A DNA stretch of 64,000 nt from contig DASXLW010000094.1 in assembly GCA_036496025.1 (NCBI GenBank), forward strand, positions 62,001 through 126,000, read 5' to 3'. The position numbers and the translations under genes are program-made. The notes below the pieces were generated by a model. It saw only the letters and a program-made list of their open reading frames with translations. It was not told the origin of the DNA and made no database searches. The stretch comes from PALSA-505 sp036496025. GTDB taxonomy: Bacteria > Actinomycetota > Actinomycetes > Streptosporangiales > Streptosporangiaceae. Shown in pieces: positions 34,815-43,523 of the stretch (position 1 is the stretch's first letter; every line of letters begins with the position of its first letter).

Positions 34815-36194
34815 TCAGGTGGACGGGTAGGGGAAGAAGCAGATGCCGGCGTGATTGCCCTTGCCGCCGCACATCGCGGTGTTCTTATCGTTGTCGCTGG
34901 CGATCCACAGCCCTCCGCTGGTGATCTGCATGTCGTCCGCGCCGAGCCCGCGGCCACGGGTCGGGTTGTAGGTGAGGCTGCCGGTCGCCGGTGACAGGCC
35001 CTCCATGCCCGGCGCGGAGACGGCACCGGGGCCGGGGGAGTTGCAGCCGTCCGGGTTCATCGACCAGCGCTCATGCCCGCCGAAGTATGCCGTGCTTGTA
35101 TCGGCCGCCGTGGAGTACAGGGAGTCGCAGCCGGTGTAGTTGATCCACAGGTGCGTCACCTCGGTCTGGGTGGCCGGGAAGGCGGCAGCGGCGTCACACA
35201 GCCCGGTGCGCGGGCCCGAGGTCGGCTGGTTCCACGGGTGGAAGCCATTGGTCGCGATGTAGACGGTCGAGTCGTCCGGCGACCACGAGGCGCCCTTGAT
35301 GTAGAACGGCTCCTTGGTGGCGCACTGGTACGGATAGCCGCCGGGCAGGTTGCCCTGGCTGCCGTCCCACTCCGGTGAACTCCAGCCGGTCACAGTCGCG
35401 GCCGGCCCGCTCAGGTCGAGCATGAACATCTGCTGCCTGGCCAGCCCGCCGACCGAGGTGAAGTCGCCTTCGACCAGGTCGAGGGTGCCGCCGTGACTGA
35501 GCTGCTGGTTGTAGACGTTGGTGTTGTTCGGCCCTACTCCGGGGTACTGGTAGTTGCCGGAGATGTTCAGGTGGAGGAAGCCGTCGTCCTTGCCGCTGGC
35601 CGGGTTCAGGCTGGCCATGTACGGGTCCGCGCTGCCCTGGTTGATCGACTTGAAGTGCCCGCCCACCAGCAGGTGATTGTTGTAGCTGGCGATGGTGTCG
35701 ACCTCGCCGTTGGCCTGGGTCCCGAAGCCGGGGACCACCGCGCCGGTCGTGGTGTCGATCTCCGCGATGTCACTGACCGCGGTGCCGCCGATCGAGGTGA
35801 ACGTTCCGCCGATGTAGGCGTCGGCGCAGTTGCCCCCGTTGAAGGCGATGGTGTTGACCTTTCCGTTGACGCTGGGGAACCACCCCGTCACCTTGTACGG
35901 GGAGGTCGCGCTGAAGCTGAAGACGTTGCTGACCCGGTAGGTGGTCTGGCCCTGCTTGATCTCGGTGAAGCTTCCCACCGCGTACATGGTCCCGCCGCAC
36001 TGGACCAGCTGGCGGACCTGCTCGACGGAACCGCTCGGCGCAAGCTGGGGAGTCCCCGATGCCGGCGTGGTGGAAACCGGGCCGGCCGGGGCTGATCGTG
36101 CCTGGACCGGGACGGCCAGTGCCGTCGTCCCTATGCTCGCTGCCACGGACAGCGCCGCGATCGCGGCACGAGAACGCCAGCCGAGAATACCCAC
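34815..36194 (-). CDS. Secreted beta-propeller-like protein of unknown function
   Basis: About 459 aa with a signal peptide (SRAAIAALSVAASIGTTALA, cleavage near VQA). The GTG at 36194 is chosen because AGGAGG lies 7 bases upstream; the in-frame GTG at 36200 would be too close. Repeated blocks such as YAVGSFTEI, AYIGGTFTSIGG, LLVGGHFKSI and VEGDFTSVGG read like blades of a beta-propeller. Cys residues are scattered, suiting an extracytoplasmic fold. No enzymatic motif is seen. Confidence 0.75.
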   Translation of the reverse strand: MGILGWRSRAAIAALSVAASIGTTALAVPVQARSAPAGPVSTTPASGTPQLAPSGSVEQVRQLVQCGGTMYAVGSFTEIKQGQTTYRVSNVFSFSATSPYKVTGWFPSVNGKVNTIAFNGGNCADAYIGGTFTSIGGTAVSDIAEIDTTTGAVVPGFGTQANGEVDTIASYNNHLLVGGHFKSINQGSADPYMASLNPASGKDDGFLHLNISGNYQYPGVGPNNTNVYNQQLSHGGTLDLVEGDFTSVGGLARQQMFMLDLSGPAATVTGWSSPEWDGSQGNLPGGYPYQCATKEPFYIKGASWSPDDSTVYIATNGFHPWNQPTSGPRTGLCDAAAAFPATQTEVTHLWINYTGCDSLYSTAADTSTAYFGGHERWSMNPDGCNSPGPGAVSAPGMEGLSPATGSLTYNPTRGRGLGADDMQITSGGLWIASDNDKNTAMCGGKGNHAGICFFPYPST

Positions 36195-36325
36195 GGACAC
36201 TCCTCCTAGTTACGAAAGACCGATCGTCCAACCCGGTACATCCGAACCAGGACACCGTGGGAGGAATGGTCACACTTCTCAGGTAGGACGCGCCGGCCGG
36301 CCGGAGGGTTGACGCGGCCGCGCGG

Positions 36326-37153
36326 CTATTCGCGGATGAACTCGCGGATCACCCGGGCGAACGCGGCGGGCTGGTCGCGCATGATGAGCGTGTAGCTGTC
36401 CGCTATCTCGACGAGCCTGGCGGCGGGGAGCAGGTCGGCCAGGCGCCGGCCGTGTTCGGGCCGCTGGACGCGGTCTTCCGGGGTCCAGACGACCAGAGCG
36501 GGGCGGTCGAAGCAGGCCAGCCGTCCGCAGACCCGCAGCATCTGCTGGCGGCGCGCGCCGGCGGCGTACTTGCGCAGGTCACGGCGCACGCCTCGGCGGG
36601 TCTGCAGCGGTTCAAGGCAGCGGTCGACCAGCCCGGCCGGCAGCGGCCGCTTGCTCATCCACCCGAGCGTGACGGGCAGCCGGCGCACCGCGCGCAGCCG
36701 CATCGCCTGGGCCGCGAGCGGGATCCCGCCGGGGATCATGGCGACGAGCCGGAGGTTCTTGCCCGGCAGGCCGGGCGGGTAGTTCTCGAACGCCTCACAA
36801 GAAGAGATCACCAGGCGGGCGACTCGCCGGGGCCGGCTACCCGCCAGCGCCAGTGCGGCTGCGTGATCGTTCTGTACCAGCGTCACGTCGCGGAGATCGA
36901 GGCGCTCAACCAGCTCGCCGACCATCCGGCCGAAGCCGTTCAGCGACAGGTCCGCGTCGGCGCGCATCGGCCGGCGGTGTGCGCCGAGGGGCAGGGTGGG
37001 CACGATGCACCGGTGATCGCGGGCCAGGTCGGCCACGACGGGATCCCACACCGACCCGTCCAGCAATACCCCGCCGAGCAAGACGACCACCGGGCCGTCG
37101 GTGCCGGTGTCCGCATAGTCGACCGTCCCGGCCGTCAGCTGCACCGCGGGCAT
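36326..37153 (-). CDS. Alpha/beta-fold hydrolase with atypical catalytic residues
   Basis: A 275-aa alpha/beta-fold protein with VVVLLGGVLLDGSVWDPVVADLA, the helical cap and VVWTPEDRVQRPEHGRRLADLLPAARLVEI. The nucleophile elbow reads TLVQNDHAAALAL, with Asp where Ser is usual. The usual catalytic His near the end is replaced in IADSYTLIMRDQPAAF. It may use Asp chemistry like dehalogenases, or be non-catalytic. GGAGGT precedes the ATG at 37153. It is divergent from a TetR gene with a shared operator. Confidence 0.85.
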   Translation of the reverse strand: MPAVQLTAGTVDYADTGTDGPVVVLLGGVLLDGSVWDPVVADLARDHRCIVPTLPLGAHRRPMRADADLSLNGFGRMVGELVERLDLRDVTLVQNDHAAALALAGSRPRRVARLVISSCEAFENYPPGLPGKNLRLVAMIPGGIPLAAQAMRLRAVRRLPVTLGWMSKRPLPAGLVDRCLEPLQTRRGVRRDLRKYAAGARRQQMLRVCGRLACFDRPALVVWTPEDRVQRPEHGRRLADLLPAARLVEIADSYTLIMRDQPAAFARVIREFIRE

Positions 37154-37164
37154 CGGGACCTCCA

Positions 37165-37182
37165 CTAGATAGATCGCTCTAG
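37165..37182. promoter_or_regulatory. Inverted-repeat operator between hydrolase and tetR
   Basis: CTAGA (37165-37169) and TCTAG (37178-37182) form a perfect 5-bp inverted repeat in the 45-base gap between divergent genes. It overlaps the likely -10 region for the leftward hydrolase. It is the natural target of the TetR protein encoded at 37199 (inference). Confidence 0.55.
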
Positions 37183-37198
37183 CAATAAGCACGCTAAC

Positions 37199-37798
37199 AT
37201 GAGCGGCATGGCTTCCGGCACCAGGGTCCGGATCGTGCAGCGCAGCGCCGAGCTGTTCCGGCGCCAGGGCTACACGGGCACGGGCGTCAAGCAGATCGTC
37301 GCCGAGGCGGGCGCGCCGTTCGGGTCGGTGTACCACTTCTTCCCCGGCGGCAAGGAACAGCTCGGCGCGGAAGTCATCCGCTGGTCCGGGGCGATCTACG
37401 GGCAGTTGATCGACGCGTTCTTCGAGCCGGGCGCCGACCCGGCGGCAGCGGCCGGCGCCTTCTTCGCCGCCGCCGCCGACACGCTGGAAGAGACCGGCTA
37501 CGCCGACGCCTGCCCGATCGCCACGGTGGCGCTGGAGGTATCCAGCACCAGTGAGCCGATGCGCGAGGCGTGCGCGGAGGTGTTCGACGGCTGGATCCAG
37601 GACGCGGCCGGCCGCCTCGCCGCCTGCGGGATCCCGCCTGTCCGGGCCAGGTCGCTCGCGATCACCATGCTCTCTTGCCTGGAAGGCGCGTTCGTGCTGG
37701 CCCGCGCGCTGCGCAGCACGGAGCCGCTGCACGTGGCAGGAGCCGCGGCCGCGGCCGCGGTTCGCGAGTCCATGCAGGGGGCGGACCATGCGCCCTGA
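37199..37798 (+). CDS. TetR-family regulator (YxaF/LmrA-like)
   Basis: A 199-aa repressor. The HTH is RIVQRSAELFRRQGYTGTGVKQIVAEAGAPFGSVYHFFPGGKEQL, characteristic of the YxaF/LmrA subgroup. The C-terminal domain has the GYADACPIATVALE motif of that subgroup. ATG 37208 is an alternative start. It probably represses the divergent hydrolase and itself via the repeat at 37165. cgoX begins 24 bases downstream. Confidence 0.93.
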   Translation: MSGMASGTRVRIVQRSAELFRRQGYTGTGVKQIVAEAGAPFGSVYHFFPGGKEQLGAEVIRWSGAIYGQLIDAFFEPGADPAAAAGAFFAAAADTLEETGYADACPIATVALEVSSTSEPMREACAEVFDGWIQDAAGRLAACGIPPVRARSLAITMLSCLEGAFVLARALRSTEPLHVAGAAAAAAVRESMQGADHAP

Positions 37799-37822
37799 CC
37801 CGCCCGAGGGCAGACTGGCGGC

Positions 37823-39271
37823 ATGACGCACGCTGGCAGTCCATGGCGGGTGGCGGTGGTGGGTGGCGGCATCGCCGGGCTGGCGGCCGCTTACTTCTTG
37901 CGGGACGCCGCGTCGGTCACCGTGTTCGAGGGCTCTGCTCGGCTGGGCGGCAAGCTGGCGGCCTCCGAGGTGGCCGGGATCGCGGCGGACGAGGGCGCGG
38001 AGGCCCTGCTGGCCCGGCGGCCCGAGGGCACCGACCTGATCCGTGCGGTGGGGCTGGCCGACCAGCTCGTCACCCCGGGCACCACATCGGCGCGCATCTG
38101 GACCCGCGGCGCGTTCCGCGAGCTGCCGGAACGGCAGCTGATGGGAGTGCCGTCCGACTTCGGCGCGCTGGCCCGCGCGGACGTGCTTTCGCCGGCCGGG
38201 CTGGCCCGGGCCAGGCTCGACGCGGAGCTGCCCGCCACGCCGATCGACGGCGACCTGCCCGTGGCGGCGGCGATCTCGGCGAGGTTCGGGCCGGAGGTCG
38301 TGGACCGGCTGGTGGATCCGCTGCTCGGCGGGGTGTACGCGGGCCGCAGCGAGGAGCTGTCGTTCGAGGCGACGCTGCCCGGGCTGGCCGCGGCGGCCCG
38401 GCAGCACCGGTCGCTGGCCGAGGCCGCGGGCACCCTGCTGCCGCCGCCGTCCAGCAGCCCCAGTGCTGTCTTCGTCACGCTGGCCGGCGGGCTCGGCACG
38501 CTGCCCCCGGCGCTGGCCGCGGCGTCCGGGGCGCACCTGCGCACCGGCTCCATGGTCCGCGGGCTTTCTCGCATACCGAACGGCTGGCGCCTGGTCACCG
38601 GGCCCGCCAGCCAGCCCGAGACCGTGCATGCCGATGCGGTCATCCTGGCCGTGCCCGCCCGGCCGGCCAGCAGGCTGCTGGCCCCGGTGGCGGCCGGCGC
38701 GGCGGCGGCGCTCGGCGAGATCCGCTATGCGAGCATGGCAATCGTCACGCTGGCCTACCCGCGGCCGGCGTTCGCCGTACCGCTGGCCGGCAGCGGCTAC
38801 CTGGTGCCCGCCGTGGACGGGCGCGCGGTCAAGGCGGTCACCTTCAGCACCGTCAAGTGGCCGCACCTGCTGCCGGGCCAGCATGAGGACGGCCTGCACG
38901 TCGTCCGGTGCTCGGTCGGCAGGATCGGCGAGGAGGCGATCCTGCAGCGGGACGACGCCGAACTGGCCGCGCTGGCCGCGGGGGAGTTCGCGGCCGCCAC
39001 CGGGGTCAGCGGCCCGCCCGCCGACGCCAGGGTGACCCGGTGGGGCGGGGGGCTGCCACAGTACAGCGTCGGGCACCTGGACCGGGTGGCGCGGATCCGG
39101 GCCTCGGTCGCGGCCCAGCCAGGCCTGGCCGTATGCGGCGCGGCCTATGACGGCCTCGGCATCCCGGCCTGCATCGCCACCGCGCGGACGGCTGCCGACC
39201 AAGTGCTCAAGCACCTCGCGAATCGCGGCGGGGGCCATGACGGGACCACGGCCGCCGATGGCGGACAATGA
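37823..39271 (+). CDS. cgoX: Coproporphyrinogen III/protoporphyrinogen oxidase (HemY type)
   Basis: A 482-aa FAD-dependent oxidase. The dinucleotide motif is VAVVGGGIAGLAAAYFLRD. It shows the DEGAEALLARRPEGTDLI segment, DPLLGGVYAGR, and the C-terminal FAD contact CGAAYDGLGIPACIATAR. In actinobacteria this enzyme oxidises coproporphyrinogen III to coproporphyrin III. It overlaps the coprohaem decarboxylase gene, the last step of the same pathway. Confidence 0.94.
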   Translation: MTHAGSPWRVAVVGGGIAGLAAAYFLRDAASVTVFEGSARLGGKLAASEVAGIAADEGAEALLARRPEGTDLIRAVGLADQLVTPGTTSARIWTRGAFRELPERQLMGVPSDFGALARADVLSPAGLARARLDAELPATPIDGDLPVAAAISARFGPEVVDRLVDPLLGGVYAGRSEELSFEATLPGLAAAARQHRSLAEAAGTLLPPPSSSPSAVFVTLAGGLGTLPPALAAASGAHLRTGSMVRGLSRIPNGWRLVTGPASQPETVHADAVILAVPARPASRLLAPVAAGAAAALGEIRYASMAIVTLAYPRPAFAVPLAGSGYLVPAVDGRAVKAVTFSTVKWPHLLPGQHEDGLHVVRCSVGRIGEEAILQRDDAELAALAAGEFAAATGVSGPPADARVTRWGGGLPQYSVGHLDRVARIRASVAAQPGLAVCGAAYDGLGIPACIATARTAADQVLKHLANRGGGHDGTTAADGGQ

Positions 39272-40007
39272 GAACATGAGCGGCAATGACCAGGAGAAGC
39301 CGAAGGCGCGCGACCTGAACGAGCTGATCCGCTACACGATGTGGTCGGTGTTCCGGGTCCGGGGCCCGGGCGTGCTGGACGCGGCGGGGGACCAAGTCGC
39401 CCGCGCCCGTGACGGCCTGGCTGCCGAGGTCAGCGAGCTGTGCCAGCAGGCGGAGGGCAAGGGCGTGGTCACCCGCGGCTGCTACGACGTGCAGGGGCTG
39501 CGCGCCGACGCCGACTACATGTTCTGGTGGATCGCGCCGTCGGCCGATGATCTGCAGGAGATGTACGCGCGGTTCCGCCGGACCGGGCTGGGCCGGGCCA
39601 GCGAGCCGGTGTGGTCGGTGATGGCGCTGCACCGGCCGGCCGAGTTCAACAAGAGCCACGTCCCGGCCTTCCTGGCCGGGGAAGAGCCGCGGGGCTACGT
39701 GTGCGTGTACCCGTACGTGCGCTCGTACGAGTGGTACCTGCTCGAAGACGCCGAGCGCCGGGCGATGCTGGCCGAGCACGGAATGATGGCCCGCGAGTAC
39801 CCGGACGTCCGGGCCAACACCGTGGCCAGCTTCGCGCTGAACGACTACGAGTGGATCCTCGCGTTCGAGGCCGACGAGCTGCCCCGGATCGTGGACCTGA
39901 TGCGCCACCTGCGCGGCGCCCGGGCCCGGGTGCACACCCGGGCCGAGATCCCGTTCTACACCGGCCGCCGCAAGCCGGTCAGCGAGCTGGTCGCCGCGCT
40001 GCCGTAG
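39258..40007 (+). CDS. chdC: Coprohaem decarboxylase (HemQ)
   Basis: A 249-aa member of the chlorite dismutase fold family that converts iron-coproporphyrin III to haem b. It has LNELIRYTMWSVFRV, RGCYDVQGLRADADYMFWW, the YVCVYPYVRSYEWYLL segment with candidate catalytic Tyr, and FALNDYEWILAFEADEL. Start ATG 39258 overlaps cgoX by 14 bases; ATG 39276, just after the cgoX stop, is equally possible. With hemE it marks the coproporphyrin-dependent route. A ferrochelatase gene is not in the window. Confidence 0.95.
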   Translation: MADNENMSGNDQEKPKARDLNELIRYTMWSVFRVRGPGVLDAAGDQVARARDGLAAEVSELCQQAEGKGVVTRGCYDVQGLRADADYMFWWIAPSADDLQEMYARFRRTGLGRASEPVWSVMALHRPAEFNKSHVPAFLAGEEPRGYVCVYPYVRSYEWYLLEDAERRAMLAEHGMMAREYPDVRANTVASFALNDYEWILAFEADELPRIVDLMRHLRGARARVHTRAEIPFYTGRRKPVSELVAALP

Positions 40008-40017
40008 CCCGCGGGCC

Positions 40018-40416
40018 TCAGAGCCCCGGCAGATTGATCACGATGGCTTCCTGCGTGGACCGGGCGACGACCAGCACGGCCTCGGCGTCCGGCGACGGGT
40101 TCTCCTCCCGGTGCGGCACGTGCGGCGGCACCCAGATGAAGTCACCCGGGCCGGTCTGCAGCCTGACGATCTGCCCGGACTCCGGGTCGCGGAACGCGAA
40201 CGCCGGCGTCCCGGAGACCACGTAGATGCCGGTCTCGCTGTCGCCGTGATGATGGTCAGCGGACCGGCCGCCGGGCGCCATGACCGTCCGTCCCATCCAG
40301 AGCTGCCCGGCGCCCACCTGGCCACCGGAGATCGCCGCGCTGCGCCGCATGCCGCTGCTCTGCGCGGTGTTGCCGGACAGGTCGCCGGGCGTGATCAGCC
40401 GCAGCGTGGCCGTCAC
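40018..40416 (-). CDS. Cupin-domain protein
   Basis: A 132-aa single-domain cupin. GTG at 40416 overlaps the msrB stop (GTGA). Metal-binding residues are in ADHHHGDSETGIYVVSG and FIWVPPHVPHREEN. It is probably a small metal-dependent enzyme or sensor. Its coupling to msrB hints at a redox or sulfur-compound role (inference). Confidence 0.85.
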   Translation of the reverse strand: MTATLRLITPGDLSGNTAQSSGMRRSAAISGGQVGAGQLWMGRTVMAPGGRSADHHHGDSETGIYVVSGTPAFAFRDPESGQIVRLQTGPGDFIWVPPHVPHREENPSPDAEAVLVVARSTQEAIVINLPGL

Positions 40417-40862
40417 GGGCTGGCCGTGTGCCGTTCGGAAATAGCCTGCTCGTCCGGGCCCTGCCCGGCAGGTTCCAGCGAAAGGGACACCGAGTTGATG
40501 CACCAGCGCTGGTCGGTGGGCACCGGGTAACCCTCGCCCTCGAATACGTGCCCGAGGTGGGAGTCGCAGCGGGCGCAGCGCACCTCGGTGCGCCGCATGC
40601 CCATCGACCGGTCCTCGATCAGCACGACCGCGTCGTCCGCGGTCGGCTGGTAGAAGCTGGGCCAGCCGCAGTGCGACTCGAATTTCGCGTCCGACCGGAA
40701 CAGCTCCCCGCCGCAGGCCCGGCAGCGGTACACGCCCTCGGTCTTCGCGTCGGTGTACTCGCCCGTCCACGGCGCCTCGGTCCCGGCCTGGCGCAGTACC
40801 CGGTACTCCTGCGGGCTGAGTTGCTCCCGCCACTCTGTTTCGGTCTTGGTGACCTTGTCCAT
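40413..40862 (-). CDS. msrB: Peptide-methionine (R)-S-oxide reductase
   Basis: MsrB (149 aa) reduces methionine-R-sulfoxide in proteins. Zinc ligands are Cys47/50 (CRAC) and Cys96/99 (CARC). The catalytic Cys121 lies in RWCINSVSL, with GWPSFYQP and SHLGHVFEGEGYP present. It is complete, with a ~20-residue C-terminal tail. It heads a two-gene operon with the cupin. Confidence 0.97.
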   Translation of the reverse strand: MDKVTKTETEWREQLSPQEYRVLRQAGTEAPWTGEYTDAKTEGVYRCRACGGELFRSDAKFESHCGWPSFYQPTADDAVVLIEDRSMGMRRTEVRCARCDSHLGHVFEGEGYPVPTDQRWCINSVSLSLEPAGQGPDEQAISERHTASP

Positions 40863-40900
40863 GCTGGTGAGACTACCCGCGAGCCCGCAGTGCCCTCGCC

Positions 40901-43475
40901 TCAGAACGAGACGTCGTAGCCGGGCGCAGGATCGGTCGCGAATGCCGTCACGGGCCGCAGCTCGATGTGCTCGACGCGGCCCGCCGCCCGGACGTCATCG
41001 ACCGCCCCGGCCAACAGCGCCAGATGATCGCGGCGAGCCGTGACCACGACCGCGCCGACCGGCGTCCGCATGGACATCCTGGCCTCCGTCTTGGCCTTCC
41101 TGACCGCGGCGATGGCGGCCGACGCGGCGTCCAGTACGCCCGGGTCCGCCCCGCCCGCCAGGGCGCGCAGCGGCTCGGGGCCCGGCCAGGCGGCCCGGTG
41201 CACGGATCCGTCCTGCCACCACGACCAGGCCTCCTCGCACGCGAACGGCAGGAACGGCGCGAACAGCCGCAGCAGCACCGACAGCCCGTCGCGCAGCGCG
41301 GCCCCGGCCGACGCCGCCCCGGCCGGGCCGCGCTCGCCGTACGCGCGCGCCTTCACCAATTCGAGGTAGTCGTCGCAGAAGGACCAGAAGAATTCCTCGG
41401 CCCGCTCCAGGGCCCGGGCGTGATCGTATCTGCCGAACGCATTCGTGCAGTCGGTCACGACATCGGCCAGCCTGCCCAGCATGGCCTGGTCCAGCGGATC
41501 GGTCACGTGCTGGCCCGCCCGGGGCCGGCCCTCGGCTGCGATGCCGAGCACGAACCGGGTCGCGTTCAGGATCTTGATCGCCAGCCGCCTGCCGATCCGC
41601 AGCTGGCCCGGATCGTAGGTCACGTCCGAGCCGAGGCGGCTGCTGGCCGCCCAGTACCTGACCGCGTCCGAGCCGAACTCGTCCAGCACCGCGGCCGGGG
41701 TCACGACGTTGCCCTTGGACTTGGACATCTTCTTGCGGTCCGGGTCGAGGACCCAGCCGGAGATCGCGGCGTGCCGCCAGGGCAGCGTGCCGTGTTCGAG
41801 GTGCGAGCGGAGCACCTGGTAGAACAGCCAGGTGCGGATGATCTCGTGCGCCTGCGGGTGCAGATCCATCGGGAACACCCGGCCGAACAGGTCGTCGTCG
41901 ATGCTCCACCGGCCGGCGATGTGCGGGGTGAGGGAGGACGTGGCCCAGGTATCCATGACGTCCGGATCGGCGGCGAACCCGCCGGGCCGGCCGCGCTGGC
42001 TCTCGTCGTAGCCGGGAGGCGGCGCCGCGGCCGGGTCCACCGGGAGGGTGTCGTCGGCCGCCGCGATCGGCACTTCGTAGCGGGGCCGGCCATCGTCGTC
42101 GAGCGGATACCACACCGGGATCGGCACGCCGAAGAATCGCTGCCTGCTGACCAGCCAGTCGCCGGTCAGGCCTTCCACCCAGTTCTGGTAACGCGCCCGC
42201 ATGAACGGCGGGTGCCAGGCCAGCTCGCGGCCGCGTTCGGTCAGGACCGCGCGGAGCTCCTCGTCGCGGCCGCCGCTGCGCAGGAACCACTGCCGGGTGG
42301 TGATGATCTCCAGCGGCTTGTTGCCGCGTTCGTAGAACCGCACCTCGTGCGTGATCGGCTCGGGCTCGCCGACCAGGCTGCCGTCGTCCCGCAGCAGGTC
42401 CCCCGCCTGGTCCCTGGCCGCGGCCGGGGTGAGCCCGGCCAGCCTGGCGTACGCTATGCGACCGGCGGGCTCGGCCAGGCCGGACGGCGGGCCGGGCAGC
42501 AGCCGGCCGTCCGGGCCGATCACCGGCCGGGTGGGCAGCCGCAGGTCGCGCCACCAGGTGATGTCGGCGGCGTCGCCGAAGGTGCACACCATGACGACGC
42601 CCGTGCCCTTGTCCGGGTCGGCGAGCGGGTGCGCGAGCACCGGCACCTCGGCGCCGAACACCGGCGTGCGCACGGACGCCCCGGCCAGCGGCGCGTGCCG
42701 CTCGTCGGCCGGGTGCACGACGAGCGCCACGCAGGCGGGCAGCAGTTCGGGCCGGGTGGTGGCCACGATCACCGGCTCACCGCCGGCCCGGGCGAACGCG
42801 ATCCGGTACCAGGCGCCGCGGACCTCCCTGTCCTCCAGGTCGGCCTGCGCCACCGCGGTGCGGAACGTCACGTCCCACAGCGTCGGGCCCTCGGCCAGGT
42901 AGGCCTCGCCGCGGGCCAGGTTGTGCAGGAAAGCGCGCTGCGAGATCGCCCGGGCGTCGTCGCCGATCGTGCGGTACTTCGTGGACCAGTCGACGGACAG
43001 GCCGAGCCGCCGCCAGATGTCCTCGAAGGCCCGCTCGTCCAGTTCGGTGAGCCGCTGGCACAACTCGATGAAGTTACGCCGGGAGACCGGGATCTCGCGG
43101 CCGCCGGGCTTTTCCGGCGGGCTGAACTCCGGGTCGTACGGCAGGGACGGGTCGCACCGGACGCCGTAGTAATTCTGCACCCGGCGTTCGGTGGGCAGCC
43201 CGTTGTCGTCCCAGCCGACCGGGTAGAACACGGCCTGGCCGCGCATCCGCTGGAACCTGGCCACTGTATCGGTGTGCGTGAACGAGCAGACGTGCCCGAT
43301 ATGCAGGGATCCGCTGACCGTCAGCGGGGGAGTGTCGATCGCGTAGACGCCACCGCCCTGGCTTTCAGGTCGGCGCTGTGCTGTCCGGTCAAACTTGTAC
43401 TACGGACTGCGCTTCCCAGCGGCGCGACCACTTGTCTTCGAGGCCGTCGAGTGCGGCCCTGGCGCTGGAAGTCAT
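40901..43475 (-). CDS. valS: Valyl-tRNA synthetase, interrupted by a +1 frameshift near the N-terminus
   Basis: ValRS charges tRNA-Val. The ATG at 43475 starts MTSSARAALDGLEDKWSRRW, the normal N-terminus, but this frame ends at TGA (43391-43389) after 28 codons. The rest of the enzyme, including PPLTVSGSLHIGHV (HIGH motif) and KMSKSKGNV, continues in the frame one base on. That frame is blocked upstream by TAG (43402-43400) and has no start codon before the HIGH motif. A shift must therefore occur within the 14 bases 43389-43402. The longest plain frame (from GTG 43264) would lack the HIGH motif. The text around the break, GTT TGA C, resembles the prfB frameshift site. Alternatives are a sequencing error or true inactivation. 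The C-terminal anticodon-binding region is intact. Confidence 0.88.
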
Positions 43476-43523
43476 GCCTCATCGTAGCGCAGCGGCCGGG
43501 GGTGCTTGCTCTACCGTGGTCGC

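Noticed and set aside
36326..39286. Single 986-codon leftward frame
   Set aside because: Only the last 275 residues, from ATG 37153, are protein-like; the rest is antisense to tetR and cgoX.
40901..43264. valS starting at GTG 43264
   Set aside because: This start would remove the HIGH motif, which is clearly encoded upstream in the same frame, so it cannot be a working start.
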